Shown: positions 6,714-14,814, counted from the stretch's first letter. The stretch: DNA of 18,599 bases from JBFEYJ01 sp041563315 (GCA_041563315.1 JBFFNE010000058.1:1-18599); one strand, 5' to 3'. Translations and numbers: made by a program. The notes: a model not told the origin generated them from the letters alone.

Positions 6714-6732
6714 GTACCGGCTCAATTACACA

Positions 6733-7953
6733 ATGGTGAGCACTATGAAGTGGGATGAAGTTATCAACGCTGCTATCGAATTCCGCCACTGGAGTCATCA
6801 GCACCCTGAACTCACCTGGGAAGAGGCCAGCACAGCTAAACGCATCCGTACCTTACTGAGTGAGTGGAACATTCCCTGGCGCGCCTGCGCAGAATACGGC
6901 ACCGTGGCGACCTTGGCGGCTAATGCCCCGGGCGAGCACATCGCGCTGCGAGCCGATATGGATGCCCTGCCGATCAACGAAAGTGCAATGGAGGAGTTCT
7001 GCTCCACTGAGCCGGGAAAGATGCATGCCTGTGGCCACGACGGCCATATGGCGGCACTTATCGGCACGGCGCGGTGGCTCAAGCAGCATGAAGAGCAACT
7101 GCCGGGGCCGGTCACCCTACTGTTCCAGCCCGCCGAGGAAGGGGGGCACGGGGCGAAGAAGATGATCGAGGGCGGCGCGCTGGAGGGTGTTGAGCGCATC
7201 TTCGGCTGGCACAACTGGCCCGCCCTGCCCGCCGGCAGAGCGGTTTGCCCCGACGGCCCGGTGATGTCGGGCAACGGCACCTTTCATGTGCAGATAAAAG
7301 GCGTCGGTGGACACGCCTCCCAGCCCGAGGCAGCACGCGACCCGGTACTGGCCGCCGCCGCCATCACCCTCAATCTACAGCAGATCATCAGCCGCCGGTT
7401 GCCACCCCAGGCGGCGGCGGTGGTCAGCGTCACCTCACTGGTGGCCGACAGCAGCGTCACGGTGATCCCGGACAGCGTGACACTTGAGGGCTGTATCCGC
7501 GTCTCTGAACCGTGCTGGCGCGAGCCCATCAACCGCTTGATTGAAGAGATTGCGAAAAATACTGCGGCGACCTACGGCGTCACTGCCGAGGTCGAAATAC
7601 GCTCACGTTATGAAGCAACGATCAATGAAGCGACCTCTGCACAACGTTATCGCCGGGCGCTGGGTGAGGAGTTCGGCGCCGGCTTTGACGAAGTCAACCT
7701 GCTGCAGCCGATAATGGCCTCCGAGGATTTCAGCTATTACCTCAACGAAATTCCCGGCGCCTTCGCCCTCGTCGGCATGTCCACGCCCGGCGAACAGAGC
7801 GCCGCTTTCGACGCCCCCTGCCACAGCCCCGATTACCACTTCAACGACGACATCATCGAAGCGGTGATGCGCGTCTTTTGCCGTCTTGTCGATCTGCCTG
7901 TTCCCGCCGCGGAACAGAAACCCACCACGCACCGAAGTGTTGCAGCACGATGA
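6733..7953 (+). CDS. doeB2: M20-family N-acetyl-diaminobutyrate deacetylase (DoeB2-type)
   Basis: This is a 406-residue cytoplasmic metal-dependent amidohydrolase of peptidase family M20D. Metal-site motifs are HACGHDGH (98-105), PAEEG (133-137) and HNWP (160-163), and ALRADMDALP (71-80) is typical. A dimerisation domain (about 180-290) and a C-terminal CHSPDYHFND with the last His ligand follow. Placed first in a doeB-doeD-doeA-doeC order, it should remove the acetyl group from N-alpha-acetyl-diaminobutyrate made by ectoine hydrolase. In Halomonas DoeB belongs to the unrelated AstE/AspA family, so this would be a non-homologous replacement. ATG 6733 and ATG 6745 are both possible; the latter has GGTGAG close upstream. 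An upstream extension to 6445 has no homology. doeD begins 11 bases after the stop. Confidence 0.8.
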   Translation: MVSTMKWDEVINAAIEFRHWSHQHPELTWEEASTAKRIRTLLSEWNIPWRACAEYGTVATLAANAPGEHIALRADMDALPINESAMEEFCSTEPGKMHACGHDGHMAALIGTARWLKQHEEQLPGPVTLLFQPAEEGGHGAKKMIEGGALEGVERIFGWHNWPALPAGRAVCPDGPVMSGNGTFHVQIKGVGGHASQPEAARDPVLAAAAITLNLQQIISRRLPPQAAAVVSVTSLVADSSVTVIPDSVTLEGCIRVSEPCWREPINRLIEEIAKNTAATYGVTAEVEIRSRYEATINEATSAQRYRRALGEEFGAGFDEVNLLQPIMASEDFSYYLNEIPGAFALVGMSTPGEQSAAFDAPCHSPDYHFNDDIIEAVMRVFCRLVDLPVPAAEQKPTTHRSVAAR

Positions 7954-7964
7954 AGGAGAGAAGT

Positions 7965-9218
7965 ATGGATTGTTTTGAAGCCTATGAGTCTGAAATCAGG
8001 GCCTATAGCCGTGCCTATCCGGCGGTATTCGTCAGTGCCGATAACGCGCGACAGACCGACGAGACGGGCAAGGAGTATATCGATTTCTACGCCGGCGCCG
8101 GCGTGCTCAACTTCGGTCACAACAACCCGAAACTGGTGCAGGCGATGGTCGACTACCTGCAGTCCGGCGGTGTGATCCACACCCTGGATATGATGACCCC
8201 GCCCAAGCGGGATTTTATCGAGGCCTTTGTCGGCACCATCCTCAAACCGCGCGGCATGGATTACAAACTGCAGTTCATGGGGCCGACCGGCACCAATGCA
8301 GTGGAGGCAGCGCTGAAACTGGCGCGGCGCGTTACCGGCCGCACCGAGGTGGTCGCCTTCAGCCAGGGCTTTCACGGCATGACCCTGGGCTCGCTGGCCT
8401 GCACCGCCAACGAAGTGTTCCGCAATGCCTCCGGCGTGCCCCTGAATCACGTCTCTCACTGGCCCTTCGAGACCAACGACGGCGGCGGCCTGGAGAGTCT
8501 CGACACCTTGCGTTCGATGTATAAAAACAGCTCCGGCGGCGCGGAAAAACCGGCGGCATTCATCATCGAGGTATTGCAGGCGGAGGGTGGAGTCAACCTC
8601 GCCAGCAGGGAGTGGATGCAGGCGCTGCAGAAGCTGGCCTGGGATCTCGGTGCGCTACTTATTGTTGACGATATTCAGGCGGGCTGCGGCCGAACCGGCA
8701 CCTATTTCAGTTTCGAGGAGCACGGTATCGACCCAGACATTATCACCCTGGCCAAGGGCATCGGCGGTATCGGCACGCCGATGGCGATGAACCTGGTCAA
8801 GCCGGAGCACGATAAGCACTGGAAGCCGGGCGAGCATACTGGCACCTTCCGCGGACAGAACCTCTCCTTTGTCGCCGGGCGCGAAGCGCTGCGTTACTTC
8901 GAGGATGACGCGTTGATGCAGGAGACCCGCCGCAAGGGCGAGATCATGGCCGATCACCTCAAAGGCATTGCGACGAAGTTCGCTGACAAGGGTTTTGTCG
9001 TACGCGGCAAGGGCATGATGCAGGCGCTGGATACGCAGGACGGTACGCTGGCCAAGGCGATCGCCCGCGACTGCTTCGACCACGGCATGCTGTTTGGACC
9101 GTGCGGTGTGGGCGGCGCCGTGATCAAACTCATCCCGCCCCTGACCATCCCCGACGACGATTTGCAAGCGGGATTACAGATACTCAGCGAAGCCGTTGAT
9201 CGGCAGATGGAGGGTTAA
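7965..9218 (+). CDS. doeD: Diaminobutyrate-2-oxoglutarate aminotransferase (DoeD), PLP class III
   Basis: This 417-residue PLP enzyme has class-III aminotransferase features close to EctB. They are GPTGTNAVEAALK at 106-118 (phosphate binding), GFHGMTLG at 135-142, IVDDIQAGCGRTG at 233-245 with the Asp that contacts the pyridine nitrogen, and the Schiff-base Lys K264 in TLAKGIGG. EctB makes diaminobutyrate for ectoine synthesis, and DoeD runs the same reaction in the catabolic direction, giving aspartate semialdehyde. The neighbours doeA and doeC and the absence of ectA and ectC favour DoeD. AAGGAGAG before ATG 7965 fixes the start; a longer frame from 7878 overlaps the previous gene and is rejected. 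doeA starts 3 bases after the stop, so translation is probably coupled. Confidence 0.88.
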   Translation: MDCFEAYESEIRAYSRAYPAVFVSADNARQTDETGKEYIDFYAGAGVLNFGHNNPKLVQAMVDYLQSGGVIHTLDMMTPPKRDFIEAFVGTILKPRGMDYKLQFMGPTGTNAVEAALKLARRVTGRTEVVAFSQGFHGMTLGSLACTANEVFRNASGVPLNHVSHWPFETNDGGGLESLDTLRSMYKNSSGGAEKPAAFIIEVLQAEGGVNLASREWMQALQKLAWDLGALLIVDDIQAGCGRTGTYFSFEEHGIDPDIITLAKGIGGIGTPMAMNLVKPEHDKHWKPGEHTGTFRGQNLSFVAGREALRYFEDDALMQETRRKGEIMADHLKGIATKFADKGFVVRGKGMMQALDTQDGTLAKAIARDCFDHGMLFGPCGVGGAVIKLIPPLTIPDDDLQAGLQILSEAVDRQMEG

Positions 9219-9221
9219 GCC

Positions 9222-10478
9222 ATGCGTGAAAGAGACGATATGACATTTCCGTTCGCGGAATACCAGCGCCGCATCAACGAGCTGCGCGAACGGATGAAGG
9301 AGCGCCTGCTCGATGCGGTGATCATCTCCGATGCCGAGAACATCATGTATTTGACCGACTACCAGACGACTGGTTACTCCTTCTTTCAGGCCCTGGTCGT
9401 GCCGTTGGAGGGCGAGCCGTGGATGGTGACGCGCAAGCTCGAGGAGTCCAATGTCTTCGCGCGAACCTGGGTGGAGCTGAGCCGCCCCTATCCGGACACC
9501 GGCGATGCGATCCAGATGCTGGTAACCTCGCTGGTCGAGTTCGGGCTGGCTGGCAAGACCATCGGTTACGAGCGCAATTCCTACTACTTCACCGCCTATC
9601 ACCAGGACTACTTCCACACCTCGTTCACCAAGAGCCGCATCATGGACTGCTTCGGTATCGTCGAGGAGGGACGCTTAATCAAATCGGCGGTCGAGCTGGA
9701 AGTGATGCAAAAGGCGGCCAAGGCCACCAAGGCGGGCATGCAGGCGGGGATCGACGCAGTCCATCCCGGCGTGACCGAAAACGAAATCGGCGCCGCGATC
9801 AGCCATGGCATGTTTTCCGCCGGCGGCGAGACTCCGGCGGTCATGCCTTATGTCACCTCGGGTCCGCGGACCATGATTGGCCATGCCACCTGGGAGGGGC
9901 GCGAGGTCAAATCCGGCGAGCATGTGTTTCTCGAGATCGCCGGCTGCTATCGCCGTTACCACACCGCGATGATGCGCACCGTGGTGTGCGGCGAACTCAC
10001 CGATAGCATGTACAAGGCTCAGGAACTGATGAAGGTCGCCCTGGCCACCGCGCGCAAGGAATTCCGGCCTGGTCTCACGGTGTCGGACGCGGACAAGATG
10101 ATGCGCAACATCATTCGCGAGAACGATGTCGGCGCCAAGCTGATCACCCGTTCCGGCTATTCCATCGGCATCGCCTTCCCGCCCAGCTGGGACGAGGGCT
10201 ACATCATGAGCCTGTTCCAGGGACACTCGGTCATCCTGCGCCCGGGCATGACCTTCCATGTCATCCCCTGGATGTGGGGGATCGACGGCGACAAGTCCTG
10301 CGGTATCTCCGATACCTTTTACATTACCGAGGACGGTTGCGGTTCGTTCTTCGAGGATTTCGAGCGCGACTTCACCGTAAAACCCGCCACGCCCACCGAC
10401 AACAAAGTGAGCGAGCTCCAGCCGGCAAAAGCGAAAAAGGCCCTCAACGAGGCCACCAGCCAGAACAAAACGAAATAG
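9222..10478 (+). CDS. doeA: Ectoine hydrolase DoeA (M24/creatinase fold)
   Basis: This 418-residue cytoplasmic enzyme opens the ectoine ring, the first step of ectoine degradation. An N-terminal creatinase-like domain (about 10-150, with AENIMYLTDYQTTGYSFFQA) is followed by a pita-bread M24 domain (155-385). The usual M24 metal-ligand Asp pair is not seen: the D-x-G position reads LEIAG (237-241) and the second Asp position reads YHTAMMR (246-252). As in creatinase, this suggests catalysis without the two-metal centre. GGAGGG within the end of doeD, about seven bases before ATG 9222, supports this start; ATG 9240 is a weaker choice. The Ala/Lys-rich tail after about 385 (KPATPTDNKVSELQPAKAKK) looks like an extension beyond the core fold. 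doeC follows after 9 bases. Confidence 0.9.
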   Translation: MRERDDMTFPFAEYQRRINELRERMKERLLDAVIISDAENIMYLTDYQTTGYSFFQALVVPLEGEPWMVTRKLEESNVFARTWVELSRPYPDTGDAIQMLVTSLVEFGLAGKTIGYERNSYYFTAYHQDYFHTSFTKSRIMDCFGIVEEGRLIKSAVELEVMQKAAKATKAGMQAGIDAVHPGVTENEIGAAISHGMFSAGGETPAVMPYVTSGPRTMIGHATWEGREVKSGEHVFLEIAGCYRRYHTAMMRTVVCGELTDSMYKAQELMKVALATARKEFRPGLTVSDADKMMRNIIRENDVGAKLITRSGYSIGIAFPPSWDEGYIMSLFQGHSVILRPGMTFHVIPWMWGIDGDKSCGISDTFYITEDGCGSFFEDFERDFTVKPATPTDNKVSELQPAKAKKALNEATSQNKTK

Positions 10479-10487
10479 GGGACCCGC

Positions 10488-11861
10488 ATGTTTGTAGCTA
10501 CCAATCCAACCACTGGCGAAGAGCTGCACCGTTATCCGCCGCACGACAATGAGCAACTGGCCCGTATCGTCGAGCAGGCGGCAAGCACCTTCTCGACATG
10601 GCGCAAAACGAGCTTCGAGGAGCGTGCCGAGCTGCTGCGCAAGGTGGCGAAGTTCATGCGAGATGACGAGGAGCGTCTCGCCCGCCTGATGACCGTGGAG
10701 ATGGGCAAGCCGATCGTCGAGGCGCGCGGCGAGGTGCAGAAGGCGGCCTGGTGTGCCGAGCACTACGCCGAGCACGGTGCCGAGTATCTGGCCGATGTCG
10801 AGCTGGCCTCGGATGCCAGCCTCAGCTATGTGCAGCACCTGCCGCTGGGGCCGGTGCTGGGCGTGCTGCCCTGGAATGCGCCGTTCTGGCTCGCCTTTCG
10901 CTTCTGCGCGCCGGCGATCATAGCCGGCAATACCTGCCTGATGAAGCACGACCCGCATGTGCCCGCCTGCGCCGAGGCGATCGCCGATGCCTTTGTCCAG
11001 GCGGGGGCGCCAGCAGGGCTGATGCAGAATCTTCGCATCGACCGCGAGCAGGCCGCCGAGGTGATTCGCCATGATGCGGTACAGGCGGTATCGCTTACCG
11101 GCTCAAGCGCCGCCGGCAGTCAGGTCGCCTCGCTGGCCGCCAGCCAGATCAAACCGGCGGTGCTGGAGCTCGGCGGTTCCGACCCGAGCCTGGTGCTGGC
11201 CGACGCCGATCTCGACGCTGCTGCCGATGCGCTCACCCTCTCGCGCATCATCAACGCCGGCCAATCGTGTATCGCCGCCAAACGTATCATCGTCGAGGCA
11301 CCGGTATATGATGCCTTTATCGGAAAACTGCACACCCGCCTTGCGAAGCTCAAGATGGGGGACCCGGCGGAGGAGTCGACCCAGGTCGGTCCCATCGCCC
11401 GACCGGACCTGCGCGAAGGACTGCACCGGCAGGTCAGCATGACCATCGAGCAGGGCGGCCGCTGTCTGCTCGGCGGGGAGCTCCCCGAGGGGCCCGGCTA
11501 CTTCTACCCAGTCACCCTGCTGGTCGACGTCACACCGGAAATGCAGGCCAGTTGCGAGGAGACCTTCGGCCCCATCGCCGTGGTGATGAAGGCGGAATCG
11601 GTTGAGGATGCGCTACGCATCGCCAACGACACCCCCTACGGACTGGCCGCTTCAGTGTGGACAGGCGATGTAGAGATGGCCAAGCGCATGAGCCGCGATC
11701 TCGAGGCCGGTCAGGTCGCCATCAACGGCATCGTCAAGACCGACCCCAGGCTCCCGAGTGGCGGCATCAAACGCTCTGGCTATGGGCGTGAACTGGGTCC
11801 CCACGGCATCCTGGAGTTCGTAAACGTGCAACAAGTGTGGGTAGGGCCAAGGCAGGAATAA
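10488..11861 (+). CDS. doeC: Aspartate-semialdehyde dehydrogenase DoeC (ALDH superfamily)
   Basis: This 457-residue NAD(P)-dependent aldehyde dehydrogenase shows N130 in the oxyanion motif PWN, K153 in CLMKH, the Rossmann turn VSLTGSSAAGS (201-211), the general-base Glu E227 in LELGGSDP, the catalytic Cys C261 in NAGQSCIAAKR and, near the C-terminus, CEETFGP. As the last gene of the ectoine cluster it should oxidise aspartate semialdehyde from DoeD to aspartate, feeding central metabolism. On sequence alone it could also pass for succinate-semialdehyde dehydrogenase; context decides. AGGGGA precedes ATG 10488. No T-tract terminator follows, but hairpin element 5 begins 63 bases after the stop and may serve as one. 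Confidence 0.85.
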   Translation: MFVATNPTTGEELHRYPPHDNEQLARIVEQAASTFSTWRKTSFEERAELLRKVAKFMRDDEERLARLMTVEMGKPIVEARGEVQKAAWCAEHYAEHGAEYLADVELASDASLSYVQHLPLGPVLGVLPWNAPFWLAFRFCAPAIIAGNTCLMKHDPHVPACAEAIADAFVQAGAPAGLMQNLRIDREQAAEVIRHDAVQAVSLTGSSAAGSQVASLAASQIKPAVLELGGSDPSLVLADADLDAAADALTLSRIINAGQSCIAAKRIIVEAPVYDAFIGKLHTRLAKLKMGDPAEESTQVGPIARPDLREGLHRQVSMTIEQGGRCLLGGELPEGPGYFYPVTLLVDVTPEMQASCEETFGPIAVVMKAESVEDALRIANDTPYGLAASVWTGDVEMAKRMSRDLEAGQVAINGIVKTDPRLPSGGIKRSGYGRELGPHGILEFVNVQQVWVGPRQE

Positions 11862-11924
11862 CGTAACTGAAGGGATCTGTACCCTTATCACTCTTCCTCT
11901 ACGCTGTAAGAAGCAAATTAGAAT

Positions 11925-11996
11925 AATAGGGGACAGACCACGATTTTGTTCTTACGGGACATCAATATTTCATTTAACCGTGATCTGTCCCCTATT
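11925..11996. repeat. Inverted-repeat hairpin element 5 (GGGGACAGA type)
   Basis: AATAGGGGACAGACCACG (11925-11942) pairs with 11979-11996 over 18 bp with a single mismatch and a 36-base AT-rich loop. The arms begin AATAGGGGACAGA and end TCTGTCCCCTATT. It lies between the end of the doe operon and element 6. Confidence 0.75.
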
Positions 11997-12029
11997 TGAA
12001 CTCCGCGCCTCACAGGCTTTGGAAAAACC

Positions 12030-12097
12030 GGGTCAGAAAACAATTGTTTCTAATCTTAGTGAATAATGCTCTCTGACCCTATTTATTTTGACCCTAT
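12030..12097. repeat. Inverted-repeat element 6 with a partial second end
   Basis: GGGTCAGA (12030-12037) and TCTGACCC (12072-12079) are perfect 8-bp ends, close to element 4. The interior ACAATT and AATAATG are reminiscent of that copy. The right end is followed by a second partial copy, TTTTGACCCTATTTA (12086-12100), the same kind of end duplication as at element 1. The TusA-like remnant abuts this side. Confidence 0.6.
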
Positions 12098-12145
12098 TTA
12101 TTTATTTAGCCCACTGGCATCCAATTCACGGTTTGCTTCAATCAT
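12098..12145 (-). pseudogene. TusA/SirA-like gene, 5' remnant of 15 codons
   Basis: On the minus strand, 28 bases after the oxidoreductase stop, AGGAG precedes ATG 12145. The frame reads MIEANRELDASGLNK and stops at TAA 12098-12100. TusA-like sulfur carriers begin in this way (E-L-D-A-R-G-L-N-C-P-L-P), but here the sequence switches to repeat DNA right after G-L-N, before the essential Cys. The Lys and the stop codon come from the hairpin element. It is therefore a truncated second gene of the oxidoreductase operon. TusA-like proteins carry sulfur in tRNA thiolation or sulfur oxidation; this copy cannot function. Confidence 0.6.
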
Positions 12146-12173
12146 TATATTTCTCCTGTAAGTGTTGCCTGGC

Positions 12174-13166
12174 TTAATTCCTTGTAATGACGATTTTGCC
12201 GAGATGCTCACCCGACTCCATTAGACGATGTGCATCAGCCACCTGTTCAAAGCTAAAGTGGTGAGTATCCAGCACTGGAAGCAGCTCTCCGCTCTCTACC
12301 ATGGCAGCCGCCTCCTTCAGAATACGACCGTGGTGCTCACGGCCTCTTTTATGCAACAGGGGTATCAACATAAAGACGATATGCAGAGTCAGTCCGCGCA
12401 GATGAGCCACGCTCATATCGTACTGTCCCAGAGAGACTGTAGTGACGACCTCTCCATTGAGCTTTGCCGCCTCAAAGGAACGCATCAGGTTCTCGTTGCC
12501 TATGGTGTCGAAAACGACGTCGAATCCTTCACCGGCGGTGTACTGCTCGACATAGCTCTTCACCTCCTGCTTCCTGTAGTTGATGGTCGTCGTCGCCCCC
12601 ATCTGTTGGGCTATCGATGCCTTTTCATCCGACGATACGGTCGCATAGACCTCTGCACCCGCCGCACGTGCCAGTTGTACTGCGATATGGCCCACCCCTC
12701 CTGCGCCGCCATGTATCAGCACCTTGTCTCCTGAGCTTATCTGTGTACGCTCATAAAGCGCTTCCCAGGCTGTAATCGTAACCAGCGGCAGTGCAGCGGC
12801 CTCGGCCATGGTCAGGTTTTTTGGTTTATGCGCAACGAGATTTGCATCGGCCACCATCAACTCAGCAAGCGCCCCTCCCATTCCAGGCAACCCGCCTGCA
12901 CAGCCGTAAACCTCATCGCCCGGTTTAAACGCCGTTACATCCTCGGCCACTTCCAGCACCACCCCGGCCACATCGGATTGCAGCACCGACGGAAACGGCG
13001 GCGCCAGGAAAGGTGGTCCCATATGACGGATCAACAGATCCACCGCATTGACACTCGTGGCATGCACCTCGATCATAATGTGACCTGCGAGCAACTCAGG
13101 CCGCTCGAGCTCCATCGGCTTGAAGACCTCCGGCCCGCCGAACTCTTCAATCACCATTGCTTTCAT
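12174..13166 (-). CDS. Zinc-independent quinone oxidoreductase-like MDR protein
   Basis: This 330-residue medium-chain dehydrogenase/reductase has a GroES-like N-terminal domain (1-125, with SVNAVDLLIR and KPGDEVYG). The Rossmann domain contains the glycine-rich loop HGGAGGVG (152-159) and VQLARAAGAEVYAT, which binds NAD(P)H. The Cys/His zinc ligands of alcohol dehydrogenases are absent, so it belongs to the quinone oxidoreductase (QOR/zeta-crystallin) group, reducing quinones or unsaturated carbonyls; the natural substrate is unknown. GAGGAGG before ATG 13166 supports the start. It is divergent from a LysR gene with 96 bases between the starts, so that regulator is the likely controller. A TusA-like gene followed it but is broken. 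Confidence 0.87.
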   Translation of the reverse strand: MKAMVIEEFGGPEVFKPMELERPELLAGHIMIEVHATSVNAVDLLIRHMGPPFLAPPFPSVLQSDVAGVVLEVAEDVTAFKPGDEVYGCAGGLPGMGGALAELMVADANLVAHKPKNLTMAEAAALPLVTITAWEALYERTQISSGDKVLIHGGAGGVGHIAVQLARAAGAEVYATVSSDEKASIAQQMGATTTINYRKQEVKSYVEQYTAGEGFDVVFDTIGNENLMRSFEAAKLNGEVVTTVSLGQYDMSVAHLRGLTLHIVFMLIPLLHKRGREHHGRILKEAAAMVESGELLPVLDTHHFSFEQVADAHRLMESGEHLGKIVITRN

Positions 13167-13262
13167 ACCTGCCTCCTCTTCTCTCTGTCTGAGGTTTCAG
13201 GATAGGCAAACATGCACTATAGTTAAATTATTGTATTTATATATCTGCCATAGGAATTACGT
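13167..13262. promoter_or_regulatory. Divergent promoter region, oxidoreductase / LysR
   Basis: This is a 96-base AT-rich spacer between two divergent genes, the classic layout for a LysR protein controlling itself and its neighbour. AGGA eight bases before ATG 13263 serves LysR. I could not settle on a single T-N11-A operator or on a -35/-10 pair; the AT-rich stretch 13218-13245 is the most likely core. Confidence 0.4.
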
Positions 13263-14102
13263 ATGGATATGAAATCCCTGAAATACTTCTGTGCTGTATA
13301 TGAAGAGCAAAACATATCGGCTGCTTCCAAGCGCTGCTTTGTGGCCCAACCCTCAATCTCCACCAGTCTCTCCCAACTCGAGGAGTTGCTGGAGGTAAAG
13401 CTGTTCATGCGTCATCGCAAAGGTGTAACGGCTACAAAGGAAGGAAAACGTTTCTACCACTCTGCGATAAAATTGCTGGGTGAATTCGATGCAATGAAGG
13501 CTTTATTCAAGCAGCAGCAGGAGCCAATCCCGCTATCCCTGGCCATCATGCCAACCATCGATTCGACAATGACCGAACAGCTGTTTCGACACATCGGTGC
13601 GATTTCGGATCGCCTGCAACTGCGGTTAGTGGATCTCAGTGGTGACGCCGATGCACGTATTATCTCTGACCACCTGCGTCGCAAGGGCGAACGTTTCATT
13701 CCACTGTGGAACGAACGTTATGTGCTGGCTCTGCCGCACGGTCATCCACTCACGCTACAGGAGTCGATAAGCCTGAGCGATCTGCATGGTGTACGGTTCA
13801 TCGAACGGTGCCTGTGCGAAATTCATGATGATGTTTCGGGATACTTGCGCAAACACGATATACAACCTATTACCGTGGCACAGGCAATGAATGAAACATG
13901 GGCGGTATCCCTGGTCGCCTCAGAGCTAGGCGTGGCAGTGATTCCAGAGAGCAGTGCCCGTGACAGGGAGAATGTCATCACGCGCCCTATACGGGGATTA
14001 AAACTGCTGCGCAAGGTCGGTATCGCCTACAACCCGAAAGCTGCCTCATCAGCAGGACTGCAGTTGCTGCTGGAGCATCGCGAGGCATGGAGCAGTCTTT
14101 AA
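13263..14102 (+). CDS. LysR family transcriptional regulator
   Basis: This 279-residue regulator has the LysR winged helix-turn-helix at residues 3-60. The recognition core runs from ISAASKRCFVAQPSISTSLS to QLEELLEVKLFMR, followed by the usual linker helix. The effector-binding domain (about 92-275) is shorter than in most LysR proteins of about 300 residues: between QLRLVDLSGDADARIISD and FIPLWNERYVLALPHGHPL the first lobe seems trimmed, which may change ligand binding. It is transcribed away from the quinone oxidoreductase gene and probably controls it, perhaps in response to an electrophile or quinone (inference). A G-rich/C-rich hairpin follows the stop. Confidence 0.88.
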   Translation: MDMKSLKYFCAVYEEQNISAASKRCFVAQPSISTSLSQLEELLEVKLFMRHRKGVTATKEGKRFYHSAIKLLGEFDAMKALFKQQQEPIPLSLAIMPTIDSTMTEQLFRHIGAISDRLQLRLVDLSGDADARIISDHLRRKGERFIPLWNERYVLALPHGHPLTLQESISLSDLHGVRFIERCLCEIHDDVSGYLRKHDIQPITVAQAMNETWAVSLVASELGVAVIPESSARDRENVITRPIRGLKLLRKVGIAYNPKAASSAGLQLLLEHREAWSSL

Positions 14103-14133
14103 TCAAAAAGACTACTCAGCATCGAGACAGATC

Positions 14134-14169
14134 GGGGGAAGCTCAGTACCCTTTAGCCCCCCCCCTTTT
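14134..14169 (+). terminator. Possible terminator after the LysR gene
   Basis: GGGGG-AA-GCT (14134-14143) can pair with AGC-CCCCC (14155-14162), leaving an AA bulge. This lies in a run of nine C residues (14157-14165) followed by TTTT. The stem is GC-rich but the T tract is short. Confidence 0.4.
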
Positions 14170-14315
14170 CTACATGTAGTAAACGTGACAATGGTGGTTG
14201 GTTAATTTTCTCTCGCAGTAATAGGCCTGCACCGCCATAACTAACAAAAAATTCAACGAGTTACGTAGCGATCCCAAGCCCTTTATAGCAATTCGCTCCA
14301 TGCCTGGCGTAAATA

Positions 14316-14344
14316 TTGCTGATGTCTTAGTCAGACACGATATT
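14316..14344 (+). promoter_or_regulatory. Possible promoter of the flavodoxin-haem monooxygenase group
   Basis: TTGCTG (14316-14321) and GATATT (14339-14344) are spaced by exactly 17 bases. The spacer contains TGTCT-TAGTC-AGACA (14323-14337), a dyad placed as an operator would be. The predicted start lies about 12 bases before the ATG. No recognisable Fur box was seen. Confidence 0.3.
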
Positions 14345-14362
14345 CAGCAGGAAGGTACGCCC

Positions 14363-14785
14363 ATGAGCCTATTTATCAGGGTCACCACGCCGACCTCGGA
14401 ATTTAACGAATGCCCGATGGACAAGGCCATTACCTTTTTTGCCACCAGCGTCGCCATGGAAAAGCGCGTGGGAGATTTCCCTCCTGGGCCCGAGCTCGAC
14501 ATCACCTTCATGGTCACGGGTCCGAAGGACGCGCCTGACTTCCAGGGTATGCGCATGTACGGCTATAACGAGGGAAATCACACCCTCTATTTTGAAACGG
14601 CCATTCCGCCCCATTTGAACCAATCGGCCGCCGCTCCCCAATACGTCCATGCCGTACTGCAGGATGCGGTGGATAACGCCCAGGACTACTTCAATGAATT
14701 GGGTGTCGACTTCGATTACCACCGCTGGCACCAGGTCATCAACGCGTTGGCCAAGCCGGAGTACACTCACCAAGCGACCCAGTAA
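14363..14785 (+). CDS. Unrecognised 140-residue protein upstream of flavodoxin
   Basis: I do not recognise this family. AGGAAGG before ATG 14363 favours this start over the longer frame from 14300. The protein is soluble, with no signal peptide or membrane segment. It looks alpha/beta: strands around SLFIRVTT and LDITFMVTG, a Gly/Pro loop DFPPGPELD, a hydrophobic HTLYFETAIPP segment, and a C-terminal helix with AVLQDAVDNAQDYFNELGVD. One Cys near the N-terminus is the only one. It is the first gene of a plus-strand group leading to flavodoxin (29 bases on), a haem monooxygenase and a DUF2750-like gene. The real-gene call rests on the ribosome site, codon-like composition and context. Confidence 0.7.
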   Translation: MSLFIRVTTPTSEFNECPMDKAITFFATSVAMEKRVGDFPPGPELDITFMVTGPKDAPDFQGMRMYGYNEGNHTLYFETAIPPHLNQSAAAPQYVHAVLQDAVDNAQDYFNELGVDFDYHRWHQVINALAKPEYTHQATQ

Positions 14786-14814
14786 CAACGCACGGAAAAC
14801 CACAGGGCACATCC

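Larger units (their letters stand above)
6191..6732 (+). other. Long region upstream of the doe operon
   Basis: No gene is supported in these 542 bases. The open frame from 6445 is continuous with the M20 gene, but its first 96 codons show no family resemblance, so I treat it as non-coding leader. The right half holds three dyads listed separately (6592-6608, 6624-6651, 6681-6713). No firm -35/-10 pair was found; TTGCGT near 6582 with TAAATT 15 bases on is the best weak candidate. Confidence 0.4.

Noticed and set aside
6445..6732. N-terminal extension of the M20 gene
   Set aside because: The 96 extra codons are in frame but show no M20 resemblance and contain two operator-like dyads. No good ribosome site was seen at 6445.
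7878..7964. Upstream extension of doeD overlapping the M20 gene
   Set aside because: It is out of frame with the M20 gene but overlaps its coding end. AAGGAGAG directly before ATG 7965 and the EctB-like N-terminus mark the true start.
9675..11072. Long minus-strand open frame of 465 codons across doeA and doeC
   Set aside because: It lies antisense to two genes with clear catalytic motifs and close spacing; GC-rich codon use opens the opposite frame. Its sequence shows no family pattern.
14103..14362. Fur box ahead of the flavodoxin group
   Set aside because: No stretch resembles GATAATGATAATCATTATC even loosely; the dyad in the promoter spacer is of another type.
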